A program made the translations under genes and the position numbers. The notes beneath the pieces were generated by a model. It ran no database searches. It saw nothing but the letters and a program-made list of their open reading frames with translations, and was not told where the DNA came from. A stretch of DNA of 64,000 nt, from the NCBI GenBank assembly GCA_028023455.1, contig JAQFVV010006221.1, positions 3,609,166 through 3,673,165 of the forward strand, given 5' to 3'. This document shows, one piece after another, positions 1 through 12,719 of the stretch (the stretch's first letter is position 1; every line of letters begins with the position of its first letter). This stretch comes from Epiperipatus broadwayi (taxonomy: Eukaryota > Onychophora > Udeonychophora > Euonychophora > Peripatidae).

Positions 1-216
1 CTACTGCAACACATTAAATTTCATCTCACTTTTTTGTTGTAGTTCATCAAATTTCATCTCACTTATCTGTTGCAATTCATTAAATTCCTTTTTCACATTT
101 ATTGTATCATCTCTATCATAGATGACTAAGCTTTGATCTTCCTGGCAAGTGTCTTGTGTCTCTTCTGGATTATGTATTTGCTTTTCCATTTTTCTAAATG
201 CAGATCTCATTAACAT
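1..216 (-). pseudogene. Coiled-coil Gag-like fragment, minus strand
   Basis: This is a 71-codon frame read leftwards, ending in a stop at positions 1-3 of the window. Its C-terminal half holds an 11-residue tandem motif of the form F-N/D-E-L-Q-Q-x-S-E-M-K (33-bp DNA unit, a little over two copies), a heptad-like, charged pattern expected of a coiled coil. The first half is acidic and polar with no catalytic motif. Such repetitive coiled-coil segments are common at the start of Gag-like proteins of LTR retrotransposons, and a similar pattern occurs at 2187-3007 on the other strand. The final TAG may be a mutated CAG, so the frame may originally have continued off the window. It could equally be an unrelated low-complexity frame. 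Function is inferred only from composition. Confidence 0.35.
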
Positions 217-2150
217 TTATTTACCTCAATTCAATATTCAAAATCTTGACTATTTCTACAATTAATTACACTACAAAATTTTATAAATTTCTACTGTATA
301 TATTTCTGATTATATAATATGCACACATTTCCCTACACCATGTAAAACCAGCTATCATTCAAACCATCTCACTCTATTTCCTTACTGAGTTTAAATTCCT
401 TTATTTTTAGCCATTGCACTTTATTCCATTTCTTTATATCTGCCTTATTATTTTATCTGTGCCAATTCCTTATCTTAACTCTGCTAACTATTTTATCGTA
501 CTTTTTTTTTTATATTCTTATTATTAACAATTCTTGTTCGACAATCCGTCTCTAAATTCTCTCAGGGCTTTATTTCTATTGAGCTTCACATTGTTAGCAT
601 CAAATTATGTACTGGGAACTTATCTTTAATCATAAAACTGAAATTTTAATTCAGAAAAGCTCTTGAATCTTTCATTTCTGTAGTCATAAAACTGAAGTTT
701 AATTCACAAAAGCTCCTGAATCTGTCATTCATACATATACAAAATTTTATTTTGTCCATTTGAGACATCATGGATATCGGTGCCATTCTTCACAAGGAGA
801 GAATGCAATACATGCACAGTAATTCAATTAACTAGTCACATACTCTCGAACCTATTTCTCTTAAGTTAAAATTAACTGTCTGACAAGATCAAAATGGAAC
901 ATGATAAATAAAGTTATCAATTTAATAAATGATCACATACAACATACAAGTATATACAAAACAAAAAAACAGGATGATAATTGACACACATACACCCACA
1001 GATATTTATGAGTATTTTGTAAATTTACCACAAATCTTTAACAAATATTATATAATAATGATAATGTAACTCGTGATTACTACATATATATAAATTGACA
1101 GTTAATGGCTTAACTGTTTAGGTGTTCCAAACAATTTATTTTTTTCTCTGTTCTTCAAATTCACGATCCTAGAGGACAGTACTTTATGCTTCCCTAATAG
1201 AATTTATTTTCTGTTAAAATTAACAATTTTTTTCTCAGTAGCATATAGACTCCATATGTTTGCATTGTAATCTTAATAGCAGAAAACAAGGAAAAACACG
1301 ATTAAATAAATGAAAAATACATCTTTAGTAACTTAATGACTAAATCATATTTTTTATAGTAATTATAATTGAGGGTAGCAACAGATTTAAAACCCAGATG
1401 AGTGATAATTTTAAGGCAGCTTCTTGGATCTCATTTCATGTTTAGACTCTTTCTAGGGCATTACCTTCACTTATTTGACTCTAGAGTGTTCCATATGGCT
1501 TCTGGCTTTAGATGAGCATATATTAATTTTAACCTGTTGATTTTATTTTCAATTTCTTTATATTTTGAAAACAATTACAGTTCAACTTTATGAACATTTT
1601 TTTATCAAAATTATCATCCCGTAATTCTCCTTCACCAAAACTTAACAAGAAATCACTTATCAGCTGAACTTTTTGTCTGATTTTTTTTTAAAACAACAAA
1701 ATGCCTTCCAATCTTTTATTATCACAAGCCAGCTGCCAAACTTCAACTAAAACTAATTACCCCTAACCTTTTTTTTTTAAAAAAATTATTACTACATGTT
1801 TTTAAATCTGTTTTCCCTCAACCCCATTTCTCTATAATTTTCTCTACTCAATTAAAAGTGTTGTTACCTATAAAATGAAAAATTAATTAACATTCAATTT
1901 CAATTTATAGACAAGCTTCAGAATTTATATACTCCTTTATCTTATCTACTTATACCAACAAATCTTTAATAATGGCAATACTAAACAATCCATTTAAAAT
2001 AAAATATTTTAAGTTTGAGATTATAATCAACCTTTTTAATTTTTTAATGAAATAAAAACAAAAAAAATTGTACATATTATAATGCAGAATGTCTCCATAT
2101 TGATATCTCCATTCTAGCATTATAATATATATATATCATTATGGAAGCCA
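217..2150. other. A+T-rich stretch, no gene seen
   Basis: No reading frame with protein-like composition and no clear inverted or tandem repeat was seen. It has homopolymer A/T tracts and short TA runs (for example near 1085 and 2125). It may hold untranslated or LTR sequence belonging to one of the flanking Gag-like relics, but I could not find a matching direct repeat. Confidence 0.4.
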
Positions 2151-2186
2151 TGAATATAGGAGTAGGCTCAGAAAAAAGTCTCAGAT

Positions 2187-3007
2187 TTGATAAAATCAAA
2201 GTTCACAAAACTTGAAGATAAACTTAAAGACACAGATGTAAAATTAAACAAAAAGTTTGAAGGCATTAATAAAAAATTTGAAGTTATGTTTGAAGAACAA
2301 AAGATAGAATTAAAAAAAACCTATGAAGGCATGGATAAAAAATTTGAAGAGCAGAAGTCAGAATCAAATAAGAATTTTGAGAGGTTAGATAAAATTTTGA
2401 AGAAACAAAAAATAAAATTAAAAATCAGATTGAAATCAGATTTATCACATCTGAGGCCAAGTTTGAAAAATTTAGGTATGACCTGGATACCAAATTGAAA
2501 GAATCAAAAAAGAGATGCAGTACAAGATTTGTAGAATTAAGAGACCAGAAGGTTGGAAAATAAATTGGATTTAGCCAGAAAGAATTTCAAAATAAGTCGT
2601 AAATATTTCAGTGATAAGGTTAATATGGGTCAAAAGAAATGTAGAGAGATAGCCAAGAGGTTGAACAAAATTGAACAAGTGAAAGATGATTTTAAAGTTA
2701 AAATTCATTGTGAGGTTGATTCCCTTTAGGCTGAGTTTGAGGAATTAAAATAATGCTGAGTACTGAACACATAGAACTAGTAAAAAGACAAGGTAAATGT
2801 GAAAAAGAAATAAAAGTGTTGCAGAAAGAATTTAAAAAAACACAAAGCAATACAATTCATGTGAAAGATCAAATGACCAATAGTGAGGGTATACAGCAAA
2901 ATGAAATAGAAGCTGACACAAAAAGGCAAGAGGAGATTATCCAGAACAAACTTAAAGATAATAACAGGGTAATAATGCAGAAAATGCAAAATTATTTAAG
3001 AATATAG
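2187..3007 (+). pseudogene. Decayed coiled-coil Gag-like gene, N-terminal part
   Basis: Three consecutive open segments in shifting frames (2187-2498, about 2500-2750, 2753-3007) all encode lysine/glutamate-rich, heptad-patterned sequence: repeated K-K-F-E units, then a segment with N-K-L-D-L-A-R-K-N-F and K-R-L-N-K-I-E-Q-V-K, then one with E-L-V-K-R-Q-G-K-C-E-K-E-I. The simplest reading is a single coiled-coil protein of about 270 residues broken by frameshifts and in-frame stops. Long coiled coils of this type occur in Gag-like proteins of animal retroelements; the region downstream (3160-3730) keeps protein-like composition, which supports this. No nucleocapsid zinc knuckle was seen. A host coiled-coil pseudogene is the main alternative. 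Confidence 0.45.
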
Positions 3008-3159
3008 GGGAAATGTTTTCACAGTCAGCTGATAGATATTGAAAGTAGATATCAAAATTGTTGTTTTATGATAAGGGACAGAAGGAAGGTAATAGAGTAG
3101 GAAACCCTAAGTGTGTAATACATAAGAAAAAATTAGGTATATAAGGTAATTACACAATG

Positions 3160-3730
3160 GATGATCATAGAAAAATGTTAACCCCTTTATTAGATAACTC
3201 AGTCAGCAACAATTGAATCACAATGTTACCAAGTTAATTCAACTGAAAACTTTCCATGAGGAATTCAATGAGAATCCATTAGAGTATGTAATGGGGTTAA
3301 AAGAATTATTCTCTGAGTAGACTAAGTATGATGGAAAAACTAACTATTGCAGGAAATTATCTTTATGCATCTGTGAAGGACTGCTAAAAATCCCTTGACT
3401 GTCTGTCCAAAATATATGAAAATTTCAGATGTATTCTCCTAAAGAGTTTTTGTAATGAAGACAAACAAGACAGTGTTCAAGACAGGTAGCTAAGCTGAAA
3501 ATGCTGACTGCATTCCCATTATCAGATAATCTAATCATCCAGATAGGCAAAACTTTTCAAAGCACATAGAGAATGTCATAATTATTGCAGAAAGACCCTT
3601 TTTTGAGGAAGTGTCAGAAGTATTAGGTACTGTTGAGATAAGTGAGGCACATTTAGCCAGTAACTACAAGGACAAGAGAGATAATGCATATAATGTATCA
3701 CATGTCTTGATAAAAACAAAATCATAACAT
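3160..3730 (+). pseudogene. Continuation of the Gag-like relic
   Basis: After a noisy stretch, protein-like sequence resumes with several stops and shifts. Recognisable pieces are a segment containing F-H-E-E-F-N-E-N-P-L-E-Y (near 3250), which resembles the F-x-G-x-x-x-P-x-E-Y type of Gag core, a following C-R-K-L-S-L-C piece, a segment with V-A-K-L-K-M-L-T-A-F-P (near 3490), and a last one with E-A-H-L-A-S-N-Y-K-D-K. G+C content is locally higher than in the flanks, as expected of old coding DNA. No protease, reverse transcriptase or integrase follows. I infer the remnant of an LTR-type Gag; family undetermined. Confidence 0.35.
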
Positions 3731-4576
3731 GGAATCAAAAAATAAATTTTGCAGTAATGTTAGTTCATCACCATCAAACAAATAAATGTCAGTTAAATTA
3801 AGATTTCATATTAGTGTAGTTTGTTACATTAACTGTTGTTATATAAATTTGTTGAAATAAATGGGTCAAATATCTTTTTACTTATATGTTTTATGGATTA
3901 TCTTGCATCATATTGAAAAATAAAGTTATCATTTATTGGTAGAATTATGCTAGAAGTATTCCTTAGACAAAGAAAGTTTTAATAAATAGCATCTACCTAA
4001 GCAATTTTTTGGTTACTAATTTGTGAATAAATTTGTGTATGCAGTCTAAATTTTAAAAAATTACCATGTTGTTAAGGTACTAGATTTAAATAAAATGTGT
4101 CATTCTAAAAGTCTCAAAAATAAAAGAAATTTAGGATACCTATTTGTGTCAGTCTTAATGGAATCATTATTATAAAAAAAATTTTTTTTCTTAGTAGAAA
4201 TTATGTATCATTTAGGTAGGGCCCTCTAGACCAAAACATGATTATACATAATTTTTATATTAAATATTAGCTCACTATTTTACCCAAAAAATTATTAGCC
4301 ATCATATATATATAGTTTGGTAGAAATATTAATGAAAAAACAATAAATAACACTTTCACATCTATAAATCTTTGTATATGTGTGTGTAACTAATATTTAT
4401 AACAATATGTGTTAGCAAAAATGATAATTGCTTAATAAAATCTTATAAAGATAACTGTGAGCAAATTAAATGGATAACAATAGCAACAATGAAATGATAT
4501 AGAGTTTGTGACTTGTAAGATAAATAGAGAATATAAAAAAAATATATTAGGTTTTAAAAATGTATTCTTTTACATA
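3731..4576. other. A+T-rich stretch, no gene seen
   Basis: No supported gene. Contains short TA runs and A/T tracts leading up to the (TA)n boundary of the 3 kb repeat that begins at 4577. Confidence 0.4.
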
Positions 4577-7500
4577 TTGAAGCAGTCAATCTTAGCCCAA
4601 TATTGAGCTCCATGATTCTATCTACTAACCTATATTTAAATCCTACATCCTAGCCCACTCCTTTAGTGTGTGTATATATATTTCATGTATATATTTCTGA
4701 GATGTGTGTCAAAAAATTATAAATTTTAACTTTTCAATATTTTTTATTATTATTAATATTAATTCTTTTTTATTAAAATACATAGGTGTAGCTCAGATAT
4801 ATATATATTACAGGAGCAAACATACCAACAAAATATTGATTTTTTTAAATATTTTAATATACATTATTTTCAAAACTTTTTCTTTTTAAATTATTTTTTC
4901 TATTAAACTATATATTTTTATAAAATCCAAGATGGAAGATGCAACCATTAATTATCCAAAAATAATTAAAGGGGTGGAAGTATAATATTGTTTTAATCTT
5001 GGGAAGGAATTTTTAATTAAGGTTTTACTGAAAATAAAATGGGGAATGGGATTAATAGATTGTACTTTTGTTATAAACATTTTTTCAAATCTATTTCCAA
5101 TCTGGAAACAAATTTGAATATTTTTGGAATGTTATCTAACATTTGCATCTTCAAAAGCAATGGAGAAAAAATGTAAGATTTTGTTAAATCAGAGATTAGC
5201 TTTTGGGTTAGAAATAAGTAATTAAAAGCATTCCACAAATACCTGAGAGAAGTATAAAATGGGCTAATTTTGACCACCAAGGATAGTTACTACTGAGAAA
5301 ACTGTTGCCATCAATACTCCATGCAACTTTGAAATCTAAGATAATGATGGAGTAGATGCCAATCGTCTTTCTGACCTCTGTGGATATTTTTCCCACTACT
5401 GTACCATCTTGCTGCTGCTCTAGAATGAAGTAAAGGCTGACATGAGAACTTTGGAATGTTGATCAGAAGCTTGCTGTTATCTAAGAACTTGCATGGGCCC
5501 TTTCAATTGCCATGCAATGAGTTGGACTTTTTGAAATGGACTGTTAAGAAATTGAGATAATTATCTTCATGCCACCTAAAAGTTAATCTAGCCTAACTAA
5601 TTTCATCAAGATTTCTTTCATAACTGATTTAACTTTGTATCTTCCTACTATGTAAAAATGTAATTTGCTCTTAAATAATTTCTATAAATCTAATTTTTTC
5701 TCATATGCTCTAGCTTTCTTTACCTTTGGTGTGGTGATTTATTTATAAGTATTTATTACTTCATTTTATATGTCTATTTTGGTTATTAATAATATGCCAG
5801 TCTCAAGCAATCTGATGCATTGAATTTCTAAAATCTTTTCTTAAACCTCTATGAATTAAGGTTATTAACATCCCCTTAAAACATAATACATTATTAATTA
5901 ATATGCTCACCAGATTGTTTTTACAAATCAACATTTTATGTTGATTTATTATAAAAAAATTTATTTGTTCCAACTCCAAATAGAAAGAAGTAATTCGACA
6001 TGAGGCAAATTCATCACTCAAGCTAATTAATGCTTTGAAATGTTTTAAAATGTTATTTATTCAATTCTGAGAGGATGACTTATTATTTGTTTTTTATATA
6101 ACTGGTAGTTTTTACTTTATTTTTATGCTCTTAAAATATAAAATATTTAAATATTCTAGTTATTATAAAATCCATGAAGGTGGGATTGAATTATTTTAAA
6201 TAGCAGAAAAGGAGGGGGTCAAATTTTTTATTAAATAAAATCTTCCATATATATATTACAGCAGCATCATGTATCATTTGTATAAATTATGGCATTCAAA
6301 CTAGGGTCATTTATTTTCAAAGCAGTAAATCTTATTTAATGTTGTTAGTGACATTTATCCATACTGTGTTACTGATATCCGACTTACCTTTGTAAATGTA
6401 TTTTGTGCTTCTAATCTGGGGGTTGTGACAAGATCAAATCCATAGATTTTTTCTCATGTCCTGTCCTGTGGATAGGTGAGCTTCCCAGAACCACCTTTTT
6501 TTGTATAAAAAGGCCTCTGGCAGTGATTCCAGTATGCCTGACACACGCTATGCCTAGCCACTTTTCTCTAAGCACTGCTCTAAAATGGGGATCTTAGACT
6601 TCATTTTTCATCCAGAAGCATGATCTTTCTCTTTAATTTCTCCACCATTATGTCAGTACCACCACTTCTTCATATTATTATTTCTTTTGCTTATGAGCTA
6701 ATTTTAGTGCTGTAATAATATTAAAATTGTGCTCTGCTCAATATATATATATATGCCAAATACTACTAGTTTTATTAATTAATGCTATTTTAGTCTTATT
6801 ATACAATCCCACCATCGTAATTTATTATTTCTATATTTAAAGATATCTATCTGCCTTGGGGAAAATAAAGCGTTCTTCTTATTAGTGATAATCAAAAGAA
6901 TTTTTAATAAATATTTTGTCATATAACTAAATGTAATTTTCAAATGTGTTTTACTTATTTTCATGATGATAATGGCATGAAAATAGTTTATATTATATAT
7001 ATAATGAATCCCAAAATGCTCCTCAAAATAATGTTAGTCACCATGTTTCATAACCATAAGCCAAAGCGTTAATAGCCATATTATGTAATCTTTTTAATAA
7101 ATGATTGGCATCTTAATACTGTACCCACCAAAGATGTGTGTTAAATTATATATACTATTTGGTTAATAAAAGAGCATATGAGAACCCTTAGCATGAATTT
7201 CAATATGTAATTATCTACTGTTTGGTAGACCACACATTCACGCACATATAAATGTATATAAATAATGTGATTAAACTGTTTTATTATCTAACTTGTTTGA
7301 GTAGTTTGAATTCCTGTTTCTCCACTTCCACATGTACAACTATCCATATGCCTATTTAATTAAGTCATAATGTAGTTAGTAAATAAGTCTCATTGTCTTC
7401 TTCACTCTGCTAATGGGCTGGATTTTAAAATAAATTCTCATGTGCCATTATTATATGTTATTCATTAGGTGTTTAATCTGGGGCTTAGAGAGTGGGTTTG

Positions 7501-7610
7501 AATCCAGATTGGTTCCTGACCTCAGTCTCAGGCTTGACTGGGTTTGAAGTACAATTTTGTGAGTTCCAGTTCATGTTAGATGGATAAACATGTTTTGACT
7601 GGTACAATAT
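4577..7610 (+). repeat. ~3 kb dispersed repeat, copy A
   Basis: This segment matches 44393-47588 along its whole length, in the same orientation, as diverged sequence with small indels. Landmarks shared by both copies: the left end TTGAAGCAGTCAATCTTAG directly after a TA run; AATTAAAGGGGTGG/AGG near 4965 and 44775; ATACCTGAG near 5240 and 45030; CTCACCAGATTGTTTTT near 5907 and 45730; GTATAAAAAGGCCT/GCCT near 6503; CATGTGCCATTATTA/CCATCCCTA near 7438; and the right end GTTAGATGGAT-AACATG followed by a TA run. No coding capacity could be recognised. The co-linearity and matching TA-bounded ends favour a transposed or duplicated element of unknown class over chance. Confidence 0.75.
6504..6512 (+). 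promoter_or_regulatory. TATA-box-like motif in the 3 kb repeat (copy A)
   Basis: TATAAAAAG, conserved at 46357-46365 in the other copy, with similar flanks on both sides. In both copies a TA run follows roughly 230-240 bp downstream; in copy B an AATAAA lies just before it. This spacing resembles an LTR U3-R unit or a short Pol II unit. Activity is inference. Confidence 0.35.
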
Positions 7611-7614
7611 ATAT

Positions 7615-9200
7615 TGATTTACTGCAAAATAAGATTGAATTATTAGAAAACTTTTATTTCTGGTAAAAAGAAGAATGTATATATCTAAGAAATTTTATGT
7701 GAAGAAACTTTATGGTATTATAACTTAAAAGAAGTTAATGTCTATTTTCAGTGAACAAATATCAATGGCTACATAATACTAACCAAATCACTTTTAGAAC
7801 TAGCATTCAAAAATTATTCTACCTCACTGAAAGGTTTAATGGTTGTCTATTTAATCCCAAACAAAAATAGATGCTTATGTCCATGATGGAATATTATCAC
7901 ATAATGTTAATAAATAAATTTAAATATTAATGCTAACATATAGTAAACAAGAGGCTCACATATAAAGAAATATCAATTTCTTCATTTATTTTGTTTACAG
8001 TATCTCGATATTGCCTATCAGATTATTTTTTACTTATTAATTGGATTTATTATGAATAGCTCTTAGACTTGCATGCATACTCTCATATTTAAAGATTATT
8101 GGACATCACAAGGGATAAAGCATAGTTGCTTCACTAAACCAATTAGGATAACCAAATCACACAGATATTTGAAACTCGAATTTACCTGTATTCAACACAT
8201 ACTGCAAATATGCACATGTAACAATTCTATAAAATCAATTATCATCATCAAAGGCTTTTCATACCAAAACTACCTCACTCATTATTTGGAAAACCTTTAA
8301 CTATATTTTCAGTTAAATGTATCTATTAACATTGGATATTTTATGAAATAGTAAAACCAGAACCTTACAAATTATTGCTAAGTCTGATTTGGAATTTTAT
8401 AGTGTTTATTTATGGTTATTTATGTTAGTTCATTTTTCTTAAGAATATATGATAAAATGTATAAACATAACTAAAGAAAAACAATTAACATTATTCCTAA
8501 TTATGTTAGTCTCAATTCAAGCACTTACAAGTAACTTATTTTGATTTTCTTATATCTTCTTAAATCATCATAAGTTAAAGTTCTCATTTAAAATCTGTGA
8601 TTAAGATTTGGTTAAGATATATAGATTTTATCTTAGTTATCAATATAAGTCTGTTGTTTCACATTACTAGATGTCTAACATTTTTAGATGAATATTCATA
8701 TAAAACTTTGTTTTATCACATGTCAAAACCTTATGTTTATAAACTATTTAATAGTAACTAGTAAATCATTGTTGTTATGATATACATACTGGTCTGAAAT
8801 ATTAATTGTTCAATTTATCAATATAACCATCATAAATAATTCATAATAAATATAATGCTTGATTAGTACTCTCATTCTTATCTCATATTTCTATTACCTT
8901 ATAAGAGCCAGCAATTCTTACTAAGTTACCATTATATTGTATATATTGTATGGGTATAAATTGGGAATTTCAATCAAAACATATAAGTTCCCTTCAATTT
9001 TAAATCAAGTTAAGCTAATTTTGTTTAAGATTTAACTTATGGTTAACAGTCTCTATGTTTCAGGCACCCCACCTTATTAGCCCCATTTATACTGGTATAA
9101 TATATTGTACCAGTCAGTTTTGTCTGTTAATATAACAAGATCTAGCATCTAGGCAAAAGTACCTAGAATCCAATCATGCACAAGATACATGAGTCAGGAA
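7615..9200. other. A+T-rich stretch, no gene seen
   Basis: No supported gene or structured repeat. Frames with about 75 codons exist (for example 8073-8300) but have no domain signature and the base composition of the surrounding non-coding DNA. Confidence 0.4.
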
Positions 9201-9227
9201 CATTCATGAACTCTGCCGTATTTGCTT

Positions 9228-9330
9228 ATTTTTCAGATCTATCAACTTATAAGCAACAATCCTGATGATACCGATCTATTTTATCTCTCTCCACCGGCAT
9301 CGCAAAGCGGAGACACAAAGAGACTCTAAT
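9228..9330 (+). pseudogene. Possible exon or transposon coding relic
   Basis: A pyrimidine-rich tract ending in TTTTTCAG (about 9222-9236) looks like a 3' splice acceptor and is followed by about 30 open codons rich in D, N, P and S (including N-N-P-D-D-T-D-L-F-Y-L) ending in TAA. G+C is locally raised and the composition is protein-like. There is no matching upstream exon in view. It could be the last exon of a host gene or a transposase/recombinase fragment; it may also be chance. Confidence 0.2.
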
Positions 9331-10093
9331 TGGAAATAATATAATGAAACCTTTTTAGTATAAAATATAAGTTTGACCCATTTAAAGGTCATGACCTTTC
9401 ACATTAATTATATATATATATAGGATTAGAGGGAGATCATCTAGTCAGAACAAGCATAATTTACTACTAACATATTAATATTTAAATAAAAGAAACAATG
9501 ATTCTATAAGTTATGATATATATAAGATTTATTAATTTAAATAAAATATGCATAAATACTTGGTTTATATTATTTCATTGATCATCATTGGCCTTTTGAC
9601 ATACATATATTTGATTTATATTTATATGGTAACAACAGTTAAATCACATGAAATTTTTTTATAACTTGTGAAATAACAAATTTTATTTATCATTTTATTT
9701 TATTGTGACTAGCTCATATGCCAATAATTAATAAATACACTGATGAACACAGTTAATTTAGCACTATGAGAGTAAATATCTTTGTGAGATACTAATCCAT
9801 CCCCACAGAAAAGAGTAGCACTTGGCCAATTTTATTTAGAATCATTAACTATTACAAAATACACCTTACAGGAATAAGTGAACTAGTCTCAGTGTATACT
9901 GAGAAATGTGTGTGGGGTAGGTTGTTAACATATATATATTTGCATCACAAAAAGACATGCATATGAAAATATTTATAAATATAATAAAGAAATCTGCTTA
10001 GTAGAATCATAAAATTATAGTTTATGGACATTCATAGGTTTAATTTATGGCAAGAACTTTAAGAGGGCAGTGTATGCATAGTGGCATAATTAG

Positions 10094-10420
10094 GTGATCC
10101 AATTTCGGATTCAGAAAGGTGCTTCCAAATTTAAGGACAAGAATGGTGACCGAATTCTTCCTGCTACTTTGGCAGATTCGGTTCACAAAACAAAGGTGTC
10201 GGCTATTAATAACAATAGACCGAATCTTTCCCAGAGCAACCCTATGTCAATAGCTCATATGATGAAATAAGTCCCATGGGAGGTTTACGAGCCTTGTTTT
10301 TGGACTTGGAATGAATATACGGGATTCAGTTTACTGAAAATCCCAGGGAATAAAATACGAAGAGACACACATATGTGGATTTGGACATGGAGGCCTGTTT
10401 GCATACAATGCTTGGAATGA
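10094..10420 (+). pseudogene. Unrecognised open region of raised G+C
   Basis: Reading from 10094, 58 codons are open (to TAA at 10268-10270) and the same frame then stays open for about 50 more codons. In DNA where stops normally occur every few codons this is unusual. The first part is protein-like (contains D-K-N-G-D-R-I-L-P-A-T-L); the second is oddly tryptophan-rich and may not be coding. No start codon lies at the beginning, so it would be an exon or a fragment. I do not recognise the family. The opposite strand is also open at 10285-10488, which weakens the case. Confidence 0.2.
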
Positions 10421-10499
10421 AAGACATATGATATTTTAAAACTAAGGACAAATGACTGATAACCTATATATATATTGGGAATGTCCAATGTAAGGGTAT

Positions 10500-11064
10500 G
10501 ATTACATTACTAAACAGTAATGGATCATTTAAACTTATCAATAAAATACACAAATCACTGATATAATCCCCTCACCTATTACTTTAATTTATATATGAAC
10601 TCCCCACCATGTTAACAAATATAAGACTTCAGTTGTAAGTGCTTTTATATTATAATAAACATAATTTAGATAAATACGAATGGGTTGGTGGTTATTAATT
10701 TCAGAATAAACAGATTTAATTTCATAATTTTTTTAAGGTTAGCGCTTATTATTTAACCAAAATAAAAAATAAAAACATTTCTTAGAAAGATACATTTCTA
10801 CTCTGTTTTTCTACAATGACTTCATGAGATAATTAATTTGTTTTCCCCAAATTCGCAAGCATTCGCTAAGATAAAAATAGCAAGATTTGTTTTTAATTAA
10901 AGTTAATCTAGTCACCCCATAAAGTAGAGAGGGGGGAAATAAAAAGAAAAGAAAAAACGAACATACTGTGAATGTGAGAAATTATTGGCATATCATTTAA
11001 ATATATAAAATATAAAACACAATAATAAGAATTATAAAATATTCATGCTGCATGAAAGTGAAAG
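10500..11064. other. A+T-rich stretch, no gene seen
   Basis: Non-coding in appearance; contains TA runs and a short purine-rich run near 10928-10960. Nothing else supported. Confidence 0.4.
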
Positions 11065-11072
11065 AAAATATT

Positions 11073-11573
11073 GGTAAACATGAAGTTACCAGGTCACGAC
11101 AAAATTTTATAGTTCAATTTTTTTTCACCAGAGTGTTTCTTGTCGAATTATTTAAAAATTTGTTGTGAAATATCAAATACACGGCAGCATAAAATTATAA
11201 TATAAAAAAATAATTAATAACAAATAATTATATTATAAAAAATAATTTATTAAAATAATAACAATATATCCTACCAACATTCATAATTACAGTCCATTGT
11301 AGTTTTCGCTTATAATAGCGATAAAATTTGCAAAGACGGTGTCAGTCGTGTAGAGTGCTCCTCGGTGATATTTTTGATGGAAGTATTTCATAACAATTTC
11401 ACACTACCAGCAATACTTTATTCCAATCTTACTTATAGGAATTTGCTTTGCAAATTTTATGTTTTCTATAAATGAAAACTACAATGGACAGTAATTCGAC
11501 AAGAAACACTCTGGTGAGAAAACTTTGAAACAAAATTCAAATTTTGTTATGACCTGGTAACTTCATGTTTACC
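11073..11573. mobile_element. 501-bp MITE with long inverted ends and 8-bp TSD
   Basis: The ends are inverted copies of each other: the left begins GGTAAACATGAAGTTACC and the right finishes GGTAACTTCATGTTTACC. Similarity continues inward for about 75 bp (CACCAGAGTGTTTCTTGTCG versus its complement near 11500). The element is flanked by identical direct repeats AAAATATT at 11065-11072 and 11574-11581, the hallmark of insertion with an 8-bp target duplication, as in hAT and P-type transposons. An inner inverted pair (GTCCATTGTAGTTTTCG near 11293 and its complement near 11475) abuts the outer arm on the right but is separated from it by about 140 bp on the left, so the left arm carries a secondary A+T-rich insertion flanked by AATTA-like repeats. 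No transposase; a non-autonomous element. Confidence 0.85.
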
Positions 11574-11581
11574 AAAATATT

Positions 11582-12715
11582 ATACTTAGTAGAGGCTCAA
11601 TGATATGATAAAAATTAAAGAAGGTTATATAAAGTTAAGTACATGCTAATTTCAGGTAAGTAAATTACAAATTATTTAAATGAAATATTTAATTTCTGGT
11701 CATAAGACCAGCTGATAGAATGATATCATTTTAAATTACAGACAGGGTTATAAGAAATATTTACAGAAAACCAAACTTAAGAATTTAAACATTGGGCAGC
11801 GGCTAGAGTTCTTTACCTTGGTAATTAGTAGCGATTCTAGGTGATTGCAGAGTCCATTGGAATTGGTGAATTAGATAGATTCAGTCAGTCAGGCAGGTAG
11901 TATTTTCATTATTCAGTCTTTAAGTACATTAAAGTTCATGGGTAGAGGGATCCTAGGCTATGAGTGTCAGAAAGAGCATGTTGAACAGAGAGAAAGATGA
12001 AAATTTACACTACTCACAACACATTGAATAGCTATAACAATGAGCGCAGATTATATTTACCACTGCTGTTTTATAATTACAAGTCTCCCTTGGGATTCAA
12101 ATCTAGAAGTATTTATACTATTTTCAGTTTATCATGGAATGCACTTTAGTTGCTAGAACTGAGGCACTTTATGCACTTAGCGACCCGGAATTTGCTGACC
12201 AGATGCACCTTTTGTTCATATAAGTTCTAAAGACAATGCAATCCTGTTAGAATTTCTCAAACGATTGTTTTAAAATATAATCTGATTTTTTTAAAACAAA
12301 TTTGAAGTGGATAAAATTTCCACTAATGGATTTTTACATTACTGTTATACAATTATAACATTTTAATTCGGACTAATAGATTTCGGGTCAATTGGTTTAA
12401 TTGCGTTGGAGAATATTCAGTAGGATTGCATCACCTTTTTTTCTGACCGCCATGACTAAAATAAATTATAAATATAATTTTAATATACACATTAATATAA
12501 TATATTTGCTTTTATATATATTTTAAAAGTAACCTCCCCTTACCTATATTATGTACACATCCATTACGCACGTATACGAATTAAAATCAAATCAAATATT
12601 TATTTATTAAAAGTAGTTACATTAAGATATTTCTATATATCTATATCAGTTATTATTTTAATGGTTAAGCGAAAAAAATGTATTAATAAATACGTATATA
12701 TGCATAAGGATGGAG
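11582..12715. other. Mixed non-coding stretch
   Basis: No supported gene. At 12134-12223 about 29 open codons start at an ATG and are protein-like (contain A-R-T-E-A-L-Y-A-L-S-D-P-E-F-A-D), in a patch of raised G+C; this may be a transposon relic, but it is too short to assign. The rest is ordinary A+T-rich DNA. Confidence 0.35.
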
Positions 12716-12719
12716 TTTG

